DNA of 64,000 nucleotides from an uncultured Granulosicoccus sp. GTDB taxonomy: Bacteria > Pseudomonadota > Gammaproteobacteria > Granulosicoccales > Granulosicoccaceae. Location: positions 62,001-126,000 of the forward strand of contig CANMQI010000012.1 of NCBI GenBank assembly GCA_947499955.1, in the 5' to 3' direction. Each line of letters opens with the position of its first letter. Position 1 is the stretch's first letter. Below the pieces are notes generated by a model. It ran no database searches and had not been told where the DNA came from. It saw nothing but the letters and a program-made list of their open reading frames with translations. The position numbers were made by a program, and so were the translations under genes. Below are positions 27,665 through 37,281 of this stretch, in pieces.

Positions 27665-28966
27665 ATGGACGAGCACGCGAGCAATCCGCGGCCCAGGCTG
27701 GGTATCATCATTTCGATGTTTCCCGAACTTCACGAGACATTCATTCTGCGTGAACTGGTGGCGCTGGAACGCAGGGGTGTCGAATTCGACATTTACTCAC
27801 TCCAATACCCGCGTGACCCGATCACCATGGAAGACGCCATTCGTCTCTCCACGGAACGCACGTTCTATGCACCGCTGTTGAGTCTGGCCAGCATCGGCGC
27901 CTTCATGCGCGCGCTGGTTCGTCACCCCGTAAGACTGGCCAGTGCCATTGGGCGGGTTGTCATCAAGGGCCGCGACCGCCCCATGGATGTCGTCAAGAAC
28001 CTGGCCATCCTGCCGCTGGCCTTGTATATCGGGGAGCAGGGAAGACAGCGCGGCGTGAATCACTGGCACGGACATTGGGCGAATATCCCCACGACTGCCT
28101 GTTGGTATCTGCAACAGATCCACGCTGAGCCGTGGTCGGCTGCCATTCACGGTGAGGACATCTTTTCACCCAATCGCTTCTTGCGCTACAAACTCGATGC
28201 GGCGGAGTTTGCCGTCGTCTGCAGTGGTTACTTCTGTAACCACTTGAAGAATGCAATGGGCCTGGCCAGTCCGGACAAGGTACACCTGAACTACCACGGC
28301 CTGGATCCGCGCGTGCTCGAACACGTGCCAGACAAGCAATTTCGATCAAGATCTGCCGATGAGCCGCTGGCTCTGATCACCATCGGTCGGCTGGTGCCTA
28401 CAAAGGGGCATGACGTGCTCATTCGTGCCTGTGCTGCGTTGATCAGCGCCGGGCGAGAGTTGCGGCTGAGCATCATCGGTTCCGGTCCTGCCGAACAGGA
28501 ACTCAAGGCACTGGCAGAGGAACAGGGCATCAGCGACCATATCGATTTTCGCGGTGCGCTGGCATTTGCCGATGTGCTGGAAGCGCTGGATCAGTCTGAT
28601 TTGTTCTGCCTGGCGCCACGCCTGATACCGGGTCATCCACCGGATGGCATTCCCAATGTCATCGCCGAAGCCATGGCTCTGCGATTGCCCGTGGTGACCA
28701 CACGCGTCAGCGCCATTCCCGAACTGGTGAGTGATGGTGAGACCGGCTGCCTGGTGGAAGTGGACGATGTGGAAGGTTTTGCTGCAGCCATCGAGCGTCT
28801 GGCCGCCGATCCGGAACTGGCACGCCAGCTCAGCGACAAGGCCACCGATCGTGTCGCCAGGCTGTTCAACCAGAAACAGAACATCGATGATCTGCTGGCA
28901 CTTTTCCAACAGCATGTACCAGGCGGGTTGCCACTGGCCGACACGGCTGTTACTCGGTCTCGATGA
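27665..28966 (+). CDS. GT4-family glycosyltransferase (WcaL-like)
   Basis: Cytoplasmic retaining glycosyltransferase of family 4, 433 residues. The N-terminal Rossmann half begins LGIIISMFPELHETFILREL, the opening of colanic-acid WcaL-type enzymes. The donor half has TIGRLVPTKGHDVLIRA and the acidic FCLAPRLIPGHPPDGIPNVIAEAMALRLP loop region that binds the nucleotide sugar. The start is ATG 27665 with AGGAAA ten bases upstream; an earlier in-frame GTG at 27491 is not supported. It is followed by a second GT4 gene with ATGA overlap. An extracellular polysaccharide or glycolipid product is inferred; no wzx/wzy is nearby. Confidence 0.87.
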   Translation: MDEHASNPRPRLGIIISMFPELHETFILRELVALERRGVEFDIYSLQYPRDPITMEDAIRLSTERTFYAPLLSLASIGAFMRALVRHPVRLASAIGRVVIKGRDRPMDVVKNLAILPLALYIGEQGRQRGVNHWHGHWANIPTTACWYLQQIHAEPWSAAIHGEDIFSPNRFLRYKLDAAEFAVVCSGYFCNHLKNAMGLASPDKVHLNYHGLDPRVLEHVPDKQFRSRSADEPLALITIGRLVPTKGHDVLIRACAALISAGRELRLSIIGSGPAEQELKALAEEQGISDHIDFRGALAFADVLEALDQSDLFCLAPRLIPGHPPDGIPNVIAEAMALRLPVVTTRVSAIPELVSDGETGCLVEVDDVEGFAAAIERLAADPELARQLSDKATDRVARLFNQKQNIDDLLALFQQHVPGGLPLADTAVTRSR

Positions 28967-30150
28967 AGCCGGCTACATCAGAGAACTGCGCCACTGAACC
29001 CCGTGGTCGCTCAGTGATGGCATTCGTCATCGAAGAGCTGACAGTCGGTGGGGCCGAGCGGATGCTGGTCGCCATGGCCAACCAGTTGGCACGTCTGGGG
29101 TGGCAGGTTCATCTGGTCTGTCTGCGTGATGCGGGTGTGTTGGCAGCCGACCTCGATGAGAGCATCTGCGTGCATGTTCTGCACAAGAGCCCGGGACTGG
29201 ACCTGACTCTGCCCTGGCGTCTGAACCGTTGCCTGCACAAGATCAACCCGATTGCTGTCAACAGCCACTTGTGGGTTGGCAATACCTGGACCCGTCTGGC
29301 ACTGCTGCTCAGCCGATTGCCAGTGGTCGTGACGGAGCATTCCCGGGATGACTGGAAACCAGGCTACTATCTCTGGATCGACCGTATTCTGGCGTTGAAG
29401 ACAGCGGCCATGATCACGGTATCGGGCGATACAGCAGCGTTCTATCGCGATGTGGTCGGGGTGGGCGCCGAGCTCATCACCGTGATCAACAACGGGGTGG
29501 ATACCCGCAAATATGCAGCTGGAGATGGCCGAGCCCTGCGAGAGCAATGGCTGACCAACTCGACCCATCATCAGAGCACACCCGCGGACAAGCGTGTCCT
29601 CATCGGAACGGTGGGCCGTCTGGTGATGGCAAAGAATCATCGACGTCTGATCGATGCATTCACTCTGCTCAAGCAGGACTCGACACTATCCGGTCACGAT
29701 ATACAACTGATCATGGTCGGCGACGGTGAGGACCGTCACGACATCGAAACCTATGTCGACGAGAAGAACCTGCACGACGCGGTCATCTTCACCGGTGCCC
29801 GTCTGGATATTCCCGACGTACTGGCAGCCTTCGATCTGTTCGTGCTGTCATCCGATCGTGAAGGTCACCCCTTGACGGCGCTCGAGGCGCAGGCTGCCGG
29901 CACGCCGGTGGTGTTGACGGATGCCGGAGGATCCAGTGAAGCAATCGCTCGCGATGGCGCCCAGTGTGGTGGAGTTCTGGTGGAGCGATCGACCGAGGCG
30001 CTCGCCGCGGCGCTTCGGGACATGGTCCTGTATCCTCGATTGCGAGCCGAGCGTGCCGCTTTTGCGCGACACCATGCACTGGCGCATTTCGATCAGAAGC
30101 ACATGATCGAGCGATACATCGGGATATTCGAAGACGTTTCACACGGATAG
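28963..30150 (+). CDS. GT4-family glycosyltransferase
   Basis: Second retaining glycosyltransferase, 395 residues, starting in a 4-bp ATGA overlap with the first. The N-terminus FVIEELTVGGAERMLVAMANQL is the glycine-rich acceptor-side loop of GT4 enzymes. The donor domain shows TVGRLVMAKNHRRLIDAF and the E-x7-E region in LSSDREGHPLTALEAQAAGTP. The two genes probably add successive sugars to one glycan. It ends 79 bp before the kinase gene, which may be separately expressed. Confidence 0.88.
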   Translation: MKPATSENCATEPRGRSVMAFVIEELTVGGAERMLVAMANQLARLGWQVHLVCLRDAGVLAADLDESICVHVLHKSPGLDLTLPWRLNRCLHKINPIAVNSHLWVGNTWTRLALLLSRLPVVVTEHSRDDWKPGYYLWIDRILALKTAAMITVSGDTAAFYRDVVGVGAELITVINNGVDTRKYAAGDGRALREQWLTNSTHHQSTPADKRVLIGTVGRLVMAKNHRRLIDAFTLLKQDSTLSGHDIQLIMVGDGEDRHDIETYVDEKNLHDAVIFTGARLDIPDVLAAFDLFVLSSDREGHPLTALEAQAAGTPVVLTDAGGSSEAIARDGAQCGGVLVERSTEALAAALRDMVLYPRLRAERAAFARHHALAHFDQKHMIERYIGIFEDVSHG

Positions 30151-30229
30151 CGCTTCCGGGCTCTGGAAGGCCGAGCCATTGTCAGTCAGACTGGATGCCT
30201 GTGTCATCCAACCTCAAGCGAAATAACAC

Positions 30230-30994
30230 ATGACTCAAATCATTGATTCTGTCGGTACGCTGGTGCAGCGCATTCGCATCATGCTGGCTGAACAATCCCA
30301 TGGCCAGCGACTGATTGTGGCAATTGCCGGTGCTCCGGGGGCCGGCAAGTCCACCGTTGCCGAAGAAGTCTGCAATCTGCTGAACGAGGCTGACGCGAGT
30401 GCCTTGAGTGGGGCGACATCCGGAACGGCGTCGAACAGCGACAATCTCGCTACCGTCGGAGGCGCGGACACCCACTCGGGTAACCCTGTGACGCAGGCGA
30501 CTGGCAGCTGTGCTGTCGTGGTGCCGATGGACGGTTTTCACCTGGATAACGTGCTGTTACGTGAGCGGGGATTGATGGCTGTCAAGGGGTCCCCTCAGAC
30601 CTTTGATGTGGCGGGTTTTGCCGCCCTGTTGCAGCGATTGACGATCACTGATGAAGGCGATGTCTACATCCCTGTTTTCGACCGGGGCGCCGATCTGTCG
30701 AGAAATGCCGCCCAATGCGTGACTGCAAGCCATTCCGTGATCATCGTGGAAGGCAATTATCTGTTGCTGGCGCGCGAGGGCTGGAAGAAGCTGGCACCGT
30801 TGTATCATCTGAGCGTCATGCTGGATGTGCCCCTGGAGACTCTGGAAGAGCGTCTTGTCGAGCGCTGGCTGGCCCACGGCATGGCCCCCGAGGCTGCCAG
30901 AGAGCGTGCACTATCCAATGACATACCCAATGCACGCCTCGTGCAGGAAGAATCAACAGGTGCCCACCTGCAGTTCAAGAGCGTGCGACAATAG
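30230..30994 (+). CDS. P-loop kinase, phosphoribulokinase/uridine kinase-like (YggC/FrcK type)
   Basis: Cytoplasmic P-loop kinase of 254 residues. Walker A is GAPGAGKS at 34-41; MDGFHLDN follows as in the YggC/fructose-kinase-like and pantothenate-kinase-fold group, then HSVIIVEGNYLL and a lid Arg-rich stretch (ERLVERWLAHG). Between residues about 53 and 90 it carries a Ser/Gly/Thr/Asn-rich insertion that relatives do not usually have. The substrate cannot be told from sequence; related proteins sit in sugar-transport loci, but this one sits between glycosyltransferases and the rimK operon. The start is ATG 30230 with no strong ribosome site. Confidence 0.8.
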   Translation: MTQIIDSVGTLVQRIRIMLAEQSHGQRLIVAIAGAPGAGKSTVAEEVCNLLNEADASALSGATSGTASNSDNLATVGGADTHSGNPVTQATGSCAVVVPMDGFHLDNVLLRERGLMAVKGSPQTFDVAGFAALLQRLTITDEGDVYIPVFDRGADLSRNAAQCVTASHSVIIVEGNYLLLAREGWKKLAPLYHLSVMLDVPLETLEERLVERWLAHGMAPEAARERALSNDIPNARLVQEESTGAHLQFKSVRQ

Positions 30995-31018
30995 CGCATC
31001 TCTTTGGTCGGATACGAC

Positions 31019-31534
31019 ATGATCGCGTCAAATCAACACGTTGAAAATCAGCCCGCAGCCGATGCCGGGACAGATACCCTGATCATCGGCTGGCGGGAAT
31101 GGGTCAGCCTGCCCGAGCTTGGCTTGCCAGCCGTCAAGGCCAAGGTGGATACCGGTGCCCGAACCTCCGCCATTCATGCGCGCGATATCCGGCGCGTCAA
31201 ACGCGATGGCGGTCAGGACTGGGTGGAATTCACGGTTCAGCCCATTCAGCGCGATGCCACGACCGAGCGTCGTTGCGAAGCACCATTGCTCGATATCCGG
31301 CGTGTCACCGACTCCGGTGGCCATGCCTCCGATCGATTCTTCATCTCGACCGTGCTGCAACTGGGCCCGGTCAGTCGCACCATCGAGATCACCCTGTCGC
31401 AGCGTGATGACATGCTGTTCCGGATGTTGCTTGGGCGCACGGCCATGGTGCCGGGTATCCAGGTCGATCCTTCGCAGTCGTTTACCCTGGGACGGGTCTC
31501 CGCACGTCAACTGTATGCGGGAGTCGGTTCGTGA
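31019..31534 (+). CDS. ATP-dependent zinc protease family (RimB-like, retropepsin fold)
   Basis: Small 171-residue protein of the family annotated 'ATP-dependent zinc protease' (DUF785), a retropepsin-like fold. The active-site-like motif DTGA is at 44-47 ([15 protein letters not shown]), and the C-terminal half has MLLGRTAM. The family accompanies RimK; in Pseudomonas RimB modulates RimK-driven glutamylation of ribosomal protein S6. It overlaps rimK by 4 bp (GTGA), a strong sign of joint function. The start is ATG 31019; a GTG five codons earlier is possible. Confidence 0.85.
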   Translation: MIASNQHVENQPAADAGTDTLIIGWREWVSLPELGLPAVKAKVDTGARTSAIHARDIRRVKRDGGQDWVEFTVQPIQRDATTERRCEAPLLDIRRVTDSGGHASDRFFISTVLQLGPVSRTIEITLSQRDDMLFRMLLGRTAMVPGIQVDPSQSFTLGRVSARQLYAGVGS

Positions 31535-32439
31535 AGATTGCCATTCTGTCCCGGAACCGCCGTCTGTACTCCACCCGACGCCTTATTGAAGCGGCCGAAC
31601 AGCGCGGTCACGACGTGCAGGTGGTCGACGTGTTGCGCTGTTACATGAACATCGTCTCGCGCAAACCCAGTATTCATCTGGAAGGCGAGGAGCTGGACAG
31701 CTTTGATGCCGTCATTCCTCGCATCGGGGCATCGGTAACCGCTTACGGCACCTCGGTGCTGCGGCAGTTCGAGATGATGGGAACCTACACCCTGATCGAA
31801 TCGGTGGCGCTGTCGCGTTCTCGTGACAAGCTGCGCTCCTTGCAGCTGTTGTCGCGCAAGGGGATTGGCCTGCCGGTCACCGGCTTTGCCAACAAGCCTG
31901 GCGACAGCAAGGACATCATCAAGATGGTCGGTGGTGCACCGGTGGTCATCAAGTTGCTGGAAGGCACCCAGGGAATCGGTGTGGTACTGGCCGAGACCAA
32001 CAAGGCGGCAGAGTCGGTCATCGAGGCCTTCATGGGCTTGCAGGCCAATATTCTGGTGCAGGAATTCATCAAGGAAGCCGGTGGTGCCGATATTCGTTGT
32101 CTGGTGGTCGGTGGCAAGGTGGTTGCGGCCATGAAACGCCAGGCGGTCGACGGTGAATTCCGTTCGAACCTGCACCGAGGGGGTTCTGCCAGCCTGGTCA
32201 AGATCACACCGGACGAGCGGGCGACAGCGGTCAGCGCTGCCAAGGTCCTGGGCTTGTCGGTCGCCGGTGTCGATCTGTTGCGTTCCTCGCGCGGACCACT
32301 GGTCATGGAAGTCAATTCCTCACCGGGTCTGGAGGGTATCGAGAATGCCAGTGGCAAGGATGTAGCCGGCATCATCATCGAAGAACTGGAAAAGAACGCC
32401 AGGCCCGGTAATACCAAGACACGGGGAGCCCGCGGTTGA
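31531..32439 (+). CDS. rimK: Ribosomal protein S6--L-glutamate ligase, ATP-grasp
   Basis: ATP-grasp ligase of 302 residues, colinear with E. coli RimK (300 residues), which adds glutamates to the C-terminus of ribosomal protein S6. It has the RimK N-terminus [20 protein letters not shown], the ATP-binding [14 protein letters not shown] loop and the metal-binding [14 protein letters not shown] end. GTG start overlaps the upstream stop, and the downstream gene starts inside its stop. Sister RimK-like ligases act on other substrates, but the intact N-terminus and the RimB-like neighbour support S6. Confidence 0.93.
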   Translation: MKIAILSRNRRLYSTRRLIEAAEQRGHDVQVVDVLRCYMNIVSRKPSIHLEGEELDSFDAVIPRIGASVTAYGTSVLRQFEMMGTYTLIESVALSRSRDKLRSLQLLSRKGIGLPVTGFANKPGDSKDIIKMVGGAPVVIKLLEGTQGIGVVLAETNKAAESVIEAFMGLQANILVQEFIKEAGGADIRCLVVGGKVVAAMKRQAVDGEFRSNLHRGGSASLVKITPDERATAVSAAKVLGLSVAGVDLLRSSRGPLVMEVNSSPGLEGIENASGKDVAGIIIEELEKNARPGNTKTRGARG

Positions 32440-33563
32440 ACGAGGACGACAAAGGCCATACGCCTGAGGCTGCCGGCAACGAGCCGGCAGAGAACCAGGC
32501 CAGCCGAAGCGGCCGATCAGGCCGGACGGCGGGCCGCGCGCGCGAGCCCATCGTCATTGGTGGCGTCAGCGTGCATCCCGGTCAGCGTTGCTATGTCGAT
32601 CTGCCGCTGCCGCCACTCTACACCCACACCTCGGTTGCCATGCCGGTGCACGTCATTCATGGCAAGCAGCCCGGCCCGGTTCTGTTCGTCACGGCGGCCA
32701 TTCACGGTGATGAAATCAATGGCATCGAGATCATTCGTCGCTTGCTGGCGACCAAATCACTGAGCCGACTGGCCGGAACACTCATCGCCGTGCCCGTGGT
32801 CAATGTCTACGGCTTCGTCTCCCAATCCCGCTATCTGCCGGACAGGCGCGATCTGAATCGTTCGTTTCCAGGCTCGGAGCAAGGCTCCATGGCCGCGCGT
32901 CTGGCCGATACCCTGATGAGCGAGATCGTTGCCAAGTGCACGCACGGTATCGATCTTCACACGGCTGCCGAAGGTCGCGCCAATCTGCCGCAGATTCGTG
33001 TGGATCTGGACGCACACCCGGACCTGCTGGAACTGGCTGAAGCCTTCGCACCGCCGATCCTGCTCGATTCGCATACGCGTGACGGCACGCTGCGCAGTGC
33101 TGCCGGCAGTCTGCCGTTGTTGCTGTACGAAGCCGGGGAGGCCCTGCGCTTCGATGAACTGGCTATCCGCGCTGGCCTGAAAGGTGTGCTGCGCGTCATG
33201 CGCCATCTGAACATGCTGCCTGCCAACAAGGGTGTGGACAAGAAAAGCAAGCCCTGGCTGGCCAACAACAGTGTCTGGATGCGAGCGCCGCAGAGCGGTA
33301 TCCTGCGTTCGCGTATTCCCCTGGGCGGTATCGTGGAAGAGGGCGTGGTGCTAGGCTATATCTCTGACCCCTTCGGTGAGGCCGAACAGGCGGTTGTCAG
33401 CGATGTCTCCGGTGTGCTGATCGGTATCACCAAGTTGCCTCTGGTGCATGAGGGAGAAGCCCTGTATCACGTGGCCACGACTGCCTCCACCAAATCAGCT
33501 GCGCGTGCGGTTGACGAATTTCGTCTCGAATACGAACAACCCCTGATCAAAAGACTCAAATAA
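32436..33563 (+). CDS. Succinylglutamate desuccinylase/aspartoacylase family protein
   Basis: Zinc carboxypeptidase-fold amidohydrolase, 375 residues. Zinc ligands are His90 and Glu93 ([12 protein letters not shown]) and His175 ([10 protein letters not shown]). The first 35 residues are a charged, probably disordered leader. Starts at a TTG overlapping the rimK stop (TTGA), with GGGGAG nine bases upstream. The family removes acyl groups from aspartate or succinylglutamate, but AstE itself belongs to the ast operon, absent here. Position after rimK suggests it trims or recycles acyl-amino-acid or glutamyl products; that is inference. Confidence 0.85.
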   Translation: MNEDDKGHTPEAAGNEPAENQASRSGRSGRTAGRAREPIVIGGVSVHPGQRCYVDLPLPPLYTHTSVAMPVHVIHGKQPGPVLFVTAAIHGDEINGIEIIRRLLATKSLSRLAGTLIAVPVVNVYGFVSQSRYLPDRRDLNRSFPGSEQGSMAARLADTLMSEIVAKCTHGIDLHTAAEGRANLPQIRVDLDAHPDLLELAEAFAPPILLDSHTRDGTLRSAAGSLPLLLYEAGEALRFDELAIRAGLKGVLRVMRHLNMLPANKGVDKKSKPWLANNSVWMRAPQSGILRSRIPLGGIVEEGVVLGYISDPFGEAEQAVVSDVSGVLIGITKLPLVHEGEALYHVATTASTKSAARAVDEFRLEYEQPLIKRLK

Positions 33564-34555
33564 TGAAATCGCGTTCTCTGGGAAAACACGGCATGCAGGC
33601 ATCCGTGATCGCTTTTGGCGCCTGGGCCATCGGTGGCTGGCGTTGGGGGGGAGCCGATGCGGAAGCTTCCGTCAAGGCGGTGCAGGCCTCACTCGATGCC
33701 GGGGTCAATCTGATTGATACGGCTGCCGTCTATGGTTTCGGTCTGTCCGAGGAAATCGTCGGCGAGGCCATCAAGGGTCGCAGTCGCAAGGACATCGTGC
33801 TCGCCACCAAATGTGGCTTGCGCTGGGACATCGAAACGCCCGCATTGCACGCCGAGAGCGAAGGCAAGCGTATCTTCCGCACCCTGGATGAGGCATCCAT
33901 CCGCTGGGAGCTGGCGCAGAGCCTGGAGCGCCTGGGTACCGACTATATCGATCTGTATCAGACTCACTGGCCTGACCCCGAGACCGATCTGGAGGCAGTC
34001 GTGGCAACGCTGGACAAGCTGCGTGAAGAGGGGCTGATTCGTGCCTGGGGTCTGTGCAATGAGTCGCCGGAGCGTATTGCCGAAGCGGCACGTCTGGGGG
34101 CTCTGAGTACCGACCAGGAGCGCTACAGTCTGCTGGATCGTGAACAGGACAGTGCCAATCTGCCGGTTTGTCAGCAATTCGATATCGGCTTCCTGTGCTA
34201 CTCGCCCATTGCGCAAGGTCTGCTGACCGGCAAGATGGATGGCAAGCGGGAATTCGCCGACAATGACCTGCGGGCCGGTAATCCGCGATTTGCGCCAGCA
34301 GTGCTCGAAGCCTTGCAAGCGGTACTGGCGCCTGTCAAGTCATTGGCCCGGGATCGGGGTGTGACCACCGAGCAGCTGGTACTTGCCTGGACCCTGCAAC
34401 AGCCGGGGGTCAGTCATGTATTGGTGGGGACTCGCGACATCACTCAGGCGGCCTCCAATGCGGCGGCAGGTTCCATCGATCTGGACAGCGAAGAGCTGGC
34501 CATGATTTCCCAGGCAGCTGATGCCTGGCCCGGGTTCGAGGCGTTCAGCAAGTAA
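33563..34555 (+). CDS. Aldo/keto reductase
   Basis: NADPH-dependent TIM-barrel oxidoreductase, 330 residues. The catalytic tetrad is visible as Asp and Tyr in LIDTAAVYGFGLSEE, Lys in VLATKCGL and His in LYQTHWPD. The cofactor motif near the C-terminus is VLVGTRDITQAASNAAA. The start ATG shares one base with the previous stop (TAATG), so it is translationally coupled to the rimK operon. The substrate is unknown. Confidence 0.9.
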   Translation: MKSRSLGKHGMQASVIAFGAWAIGGWRWGGADAEASVKAVQASLDAGVNLIDTAAVYGFGLSEEIVGEAIKGRSRKDIVLATKCGLRWDIETPALHAESEGKRIFRTLDEASIRWELAQSLERLGTDYIDLYQTHWPDPETDLEAVVATLDKLREEGLIRAWGLCNESPERIAEAARLGALSTDQERYSLLDREQDSANLPVCQQFDIGFLCYSPIAQGLLTGKMDGKREFADNDLRAGNPRFAPAVLEALQAVLAPVKSLARDRGVTTEQLVLAWTLQQPGVSHVLVGTRDITQAASNAAAGSIDLDSEELAMISQAADAWPGFEAFSK

Positions 34556-34572
34556 CCGGCTGAGTGGCACCA

Positions 34573-34587
34573 GCCAGAGTATCTGGC
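34573..34587. terminator. Weak hairpin between convergent genes
   Basis: Stem GCCAGA/TCTGGC with a 3-nt loop lies between the aldo/keto reductase stop and the GDYXXLXY stop; a second short stem GGCTG/CAGCC overlaps it at 34558-34575. No T tract follows, so a terminator role is tentative. Confidence 0.35.
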
Positions 34588-34597
34588 AAGGAACTGA

Positions 34598-35710
34598 TCA
34601 GTCGATCTGGCCCAGAGCGTTGAAGGCCTGGCTGATCAGTTCTCCCTGCCAGAAGCTGGTGTCCTTGTCAGCTGAATCAGAGGGTTCCGCCGAGCGATAG
34701 ACCAGGCGGAACCATTCACCGTGGTCGCGAAACGAGCGCACGTCGCCGGTTCTGATGCTCTCTTCAAGCTTCAGGCTCATGTGCCAACGTGGCAAGGCCA
34801 GGTCCACGGCAATGCTGAGGGACTCCCCGGGCATCAGTGTTACTGGTCCGTTCCTCATGTCTGCACAGATACCCTCCGGCTCCAGATAGCGGGAAGTTGT
34901 GCGGTTGACAGGCTCGAGGTGAAAGCCGCAGTCATCCCCCGGGTTGTCAAGGGTGACACTCTGGTCCGCCACATTGCTGATGGTCAGTGTCAATGGGGGC
35001 GCACTTGGCTTTGATGAGGGTGCAGACGTCTCTGCCATCGTTTCGGTGATGGATTCAGGAGTATCTGTCATGGGGGAGTCTGCTTCCACTTGCTCCATCT
35101 CATTGTCATCGGCAGTCTGCCTGTTCAAGGCAAAATCATCTGCTATCTCGATGCCGATGGCCAGCGCATTCCAGTCGTACCCTGTCAGTACCGCTGTTCC
35201 ATCCGAGCTGACCGACACCCGGGCGTGCATGGCTGTCTGCAGCCCACCGCGAACTCCCTGACGTTCCTCGATATCGATACCACGACCTTGTTCGACGAAC
35301 AGCTGTTCGATACCGTAGCCGACATCCACCCGGTTCAGACCGATGCCGGGATTGTCGGTGCGTAATCGCCCGCGCAGAAAGAGTGTGTCTGTGGCGCTGT
35401 CGGGTTCGACATTGGTGAAGTAGGCAACGTCATGCAGACCACCGGGGCGCTCCTGCAATACGGCATAGACCTTGTCACCCTTGCGCAGCTCTGCATCAGC
35501 AGGTGTCCAGCGGGTGGGGGCATGGGCAAGGGAGTTCAGGCCATAGCGAAGGCGTACGAAGTCACCTCGAAACGGGTCGCGTGGATCAAGCGGGGCCGTG
35601 GCAATGGAGATGCTCGTGCCATCGCTGATGATCGCTTCCCGGCCATACACCATATAGGCCAGCGCGAGAGCCTGAGCGAATACACAGACAGCAATAACGG
35701 CGCTACGCAT
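34598..35710 (-). CDS. GDYXXLXY domain membrane-anchored protein
   Basis: Predicted membrane-anchored periplasmic protein of 370 residues. A single N-terminal helix (AVIAVCVFAQALALAYMVY) is followed by the defining motif, here GDFVRLRY in DPRDPFRGDFVRLRY. A second half beyond residue about 240 is an unusual extension with an immunoglobulin-like look (LTISNVADQSVTLDNPGDDCGF). The start is ATG 35710, 8 bp inside the DUF2157 gene. GDYXXLXY and DUF2157 proteins occur together widely; their function is unknown. Confidence 0.8.
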   Translation of the reverse strand: MRSAVIAVCVFAQALALAYMVYGREAIISDGTSISIATAPLDPRDPFRGDFVRLRYGLNSLAHAPTRWTPADAELRKGDKVYAVLQERPGGLHDVAYFTNVEPDSATDTLFLRGRLRTDNPGIGLNRVDVGYGIEQLFVEQGRGIDIEERQGVRGGLQTAMHARVSVSSDGTAVLTGYDWNALAIGIEIADDFALNRQTADDNEMEQVEADSPMTDTPESITETMAETSAPSSKPSAPPLTLTISNVADQSVTLDNPGDDCGFHLEPVNRTTSRYLEPEGICADMRNGPVTLMPGESLSIAVDLALPRWHMSLKLEESIRTGDVRSFRDHGEWFRLVYRSAEPSDSADKDTSFWQGELISQAFNALGQID

Positions 35711-37025
35711 GTGCCTGCTCCTCCATCTTGCGCTTCGAATAGTGGTGCCCGACGTAGAACAGCAATGCACCGATGACGAGAAATGCGGCAGAGCGCATCA
35801 GCAGGCTCTGGAACAGGTCGTCGAAGCGAGCCATGATCAGGACGCACAGAGTCAGACAACCCACGGTGACTTGCCGCCACTGCAGTGTGTCGGTTCCGCG
35901 GATGATCAGCAGAACGCAGTGCAGCGCCAGTACCACATTGCTCAGAAGGTTCAGGTTCAGATAGAAGGCTTCCGTCTCGGCGAATTGATAGGCCATCAGT
36001 ACAGCCAGGGAAATCAGTACGGCAATGCGTTGCAGGCTGAGTGTCCGGTCCATGGGGCCGGCGTGTTTGCCAGGTCGGGCGATGAAGACAAGAGCCAGCC
36101 ACACCAGAGCGGTTGTGGTCAGCATGCCCCAGTTGATGAGCCGATACCACCACTCCGACCCCTCGGGCAACTCTGGCAGAGATAGCTGATACAGGGAAAA
36201 TTCACTGACGAAGGTCATGTACAACAAACAGGCACCGTAGACCAGAGCACCGATGTTCTTGAGGAGCGTGGCACTTTCCGGAAAACTCGAGCGCCGGCTC
36301 CAGTGGCTGATGGCAAGTAATATCAGAGCGCTGCAGAAGAGCAACTTGAACAGGATGGCGTAGGTCCAGTGATAGCCGATCGTCAACAGCAGCAGTCCGA
36401 ATAGCGAGAAGATCGTGACAGTCAGCAAGGTACGCGAGCGTTGCACCCAGGCCAGAGGCAGCAGCGTCAGGGCGATGATGCCGATACTGGCGAGATGCAC
36501 ACGATTGAAGTCCATGGTCTCGGACAGGCCCCAGACCGAGATCAACACGGTGGCCAGCAGTCCCTGGATAACCGAGGGAATGGCCCAGCCAAGCGTCAGG
36601 GCGCCCAGGCCCCAGATCAGCAGGGCGGTCGGGTAGTGCTCGTCCATATGGTAGATCTGCGCAATCAGCCAGATGCCGGCGCCGAACATCATGGTGCCCA
36701 GTAGATGCAGGCCTTCAATCAGGTTGGCATGTTCGGCAGGTTTGCGGCGCAACCACCAGGCAATGCCGTGGCTCAGCAGTAGCCCTGCGAATATCAAGGC
36801 AAGCTTGGCCGCCTTGGGTAGGGCTGCCCAGTTGTAGGCGAAGAACAGCATGATGCCCAACCCGAATATCAGGGAGCCGATGCCCGTGAGTATGAACAGC
36901 CCCCAGGAACGTTCGGACGAGACCGGATAGCGTGCGGCAATGGCCGTGGCGGTGCTCTGGTCAATCAGACCATCCTGCAGCCAGTGGCCGAGTTCCTGTC
37001 GCAGCCAGGCAGCGTGCTTGCTCAT
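35703..37025 (-). CDS. DUF2157 multi-pass membrane protein
   Basis: Polytopic inner-membrane protein of 440 residues. A short soluble N-terminus (LRQELGHWLQDGLIDQSTATAIAARY) is the DUF2157 lead-in helix pair, followed by about 12 membrane helices. It overlaps the GDYXXLXY gene by 8 bp, the usual gene pair. Function is unknown. It starts 19 bp after the end of the decayed alanyl-tRNA-editing gene. Confidence 0.88.
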   Translation of the reverse strand: MSKHAAWLRQELGHWLQDGLIDQSTATAIAARYPVSSERSWGLFILTGIGSLIFGLGIMLFFAYNWAALPKAAKLALIFAGLLLSHGIAWWLRRKPAEHANLIEGLHLLGTMMFGAGIWLIAQIYHMDEHYPTALLIWGLGALTLGWAIPSVIQGLLATVLISVWGLSETMDFNRVHLASIGIIALTLLPLAWVQRSRTLLTVTIFSLFGLLLLTIGYHWTYAILFKLLFCSALILLAISHWSRRSSFPESATLLKNIGALVYGACLLYMTFVSEFSLYQLSLPELPEGSEWWYRLINWGMLTTTALVWLALVFIARPGKHAGPMDRTLSLQRIAVLISLAVLMAYQFAETEAFYLNLNLLSNVVLALHCVLLIIRGTDTLQWRQVTVGCLTLCVLIMARFDDLFQSLLMRSAAFLVIGALLFYVGHHYSKRKMEEQAHA

Positions 37026-37044
37026 GCGATTGCTCTGTTGGGCT

Positions 37045-37281
37045 CTATTCGTCGAAAACCAGTGTGATGCGGCGATTCTGTCGACCTTGTCTTCTCGACT
37101 TTCCGGATTCTGACCGCACCGATCTTTGCAGTGGATGCGACATGTGTGCCACCACAGGGTTGCAGGCCAACGCCTTGGAATTCCACCAGACGAATGGTGC
37201 CTTGGGCGTTGCGTGGTGGCTGGACCGACATGGTGCGCACCAGTTCCGGCTGGGTATCCAGCTCGGCATCCGTGATCCGGC
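37045..37281 (-). pseudogene. Remnant of an alanyl-tRNA editing protein (AlaX), frameshifted and 5'-truncated
   Basis: Minus-strand translation gives the AlaX C-terminal block: ITDAELDTQPELVRTMSV, then IRLVEFQGVGLQPCGGTHVA with the zinc-binding C-G-G-T-H motif, then IGAVRIRKVEK. Here the frame breaks. One extra base at about 37089 moves the rest (GRQNRRITLVFDE, ending at the TAG of 37045) into another frame; removing it restores EKKGRQNRR. The N-terminal two thirds, including the HxxxH site, are absent upstream. So this is a dead fragment of a trans-editing enzyme that clears Ser or Gly from tRNA-Ala. Confidence 0.85.
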
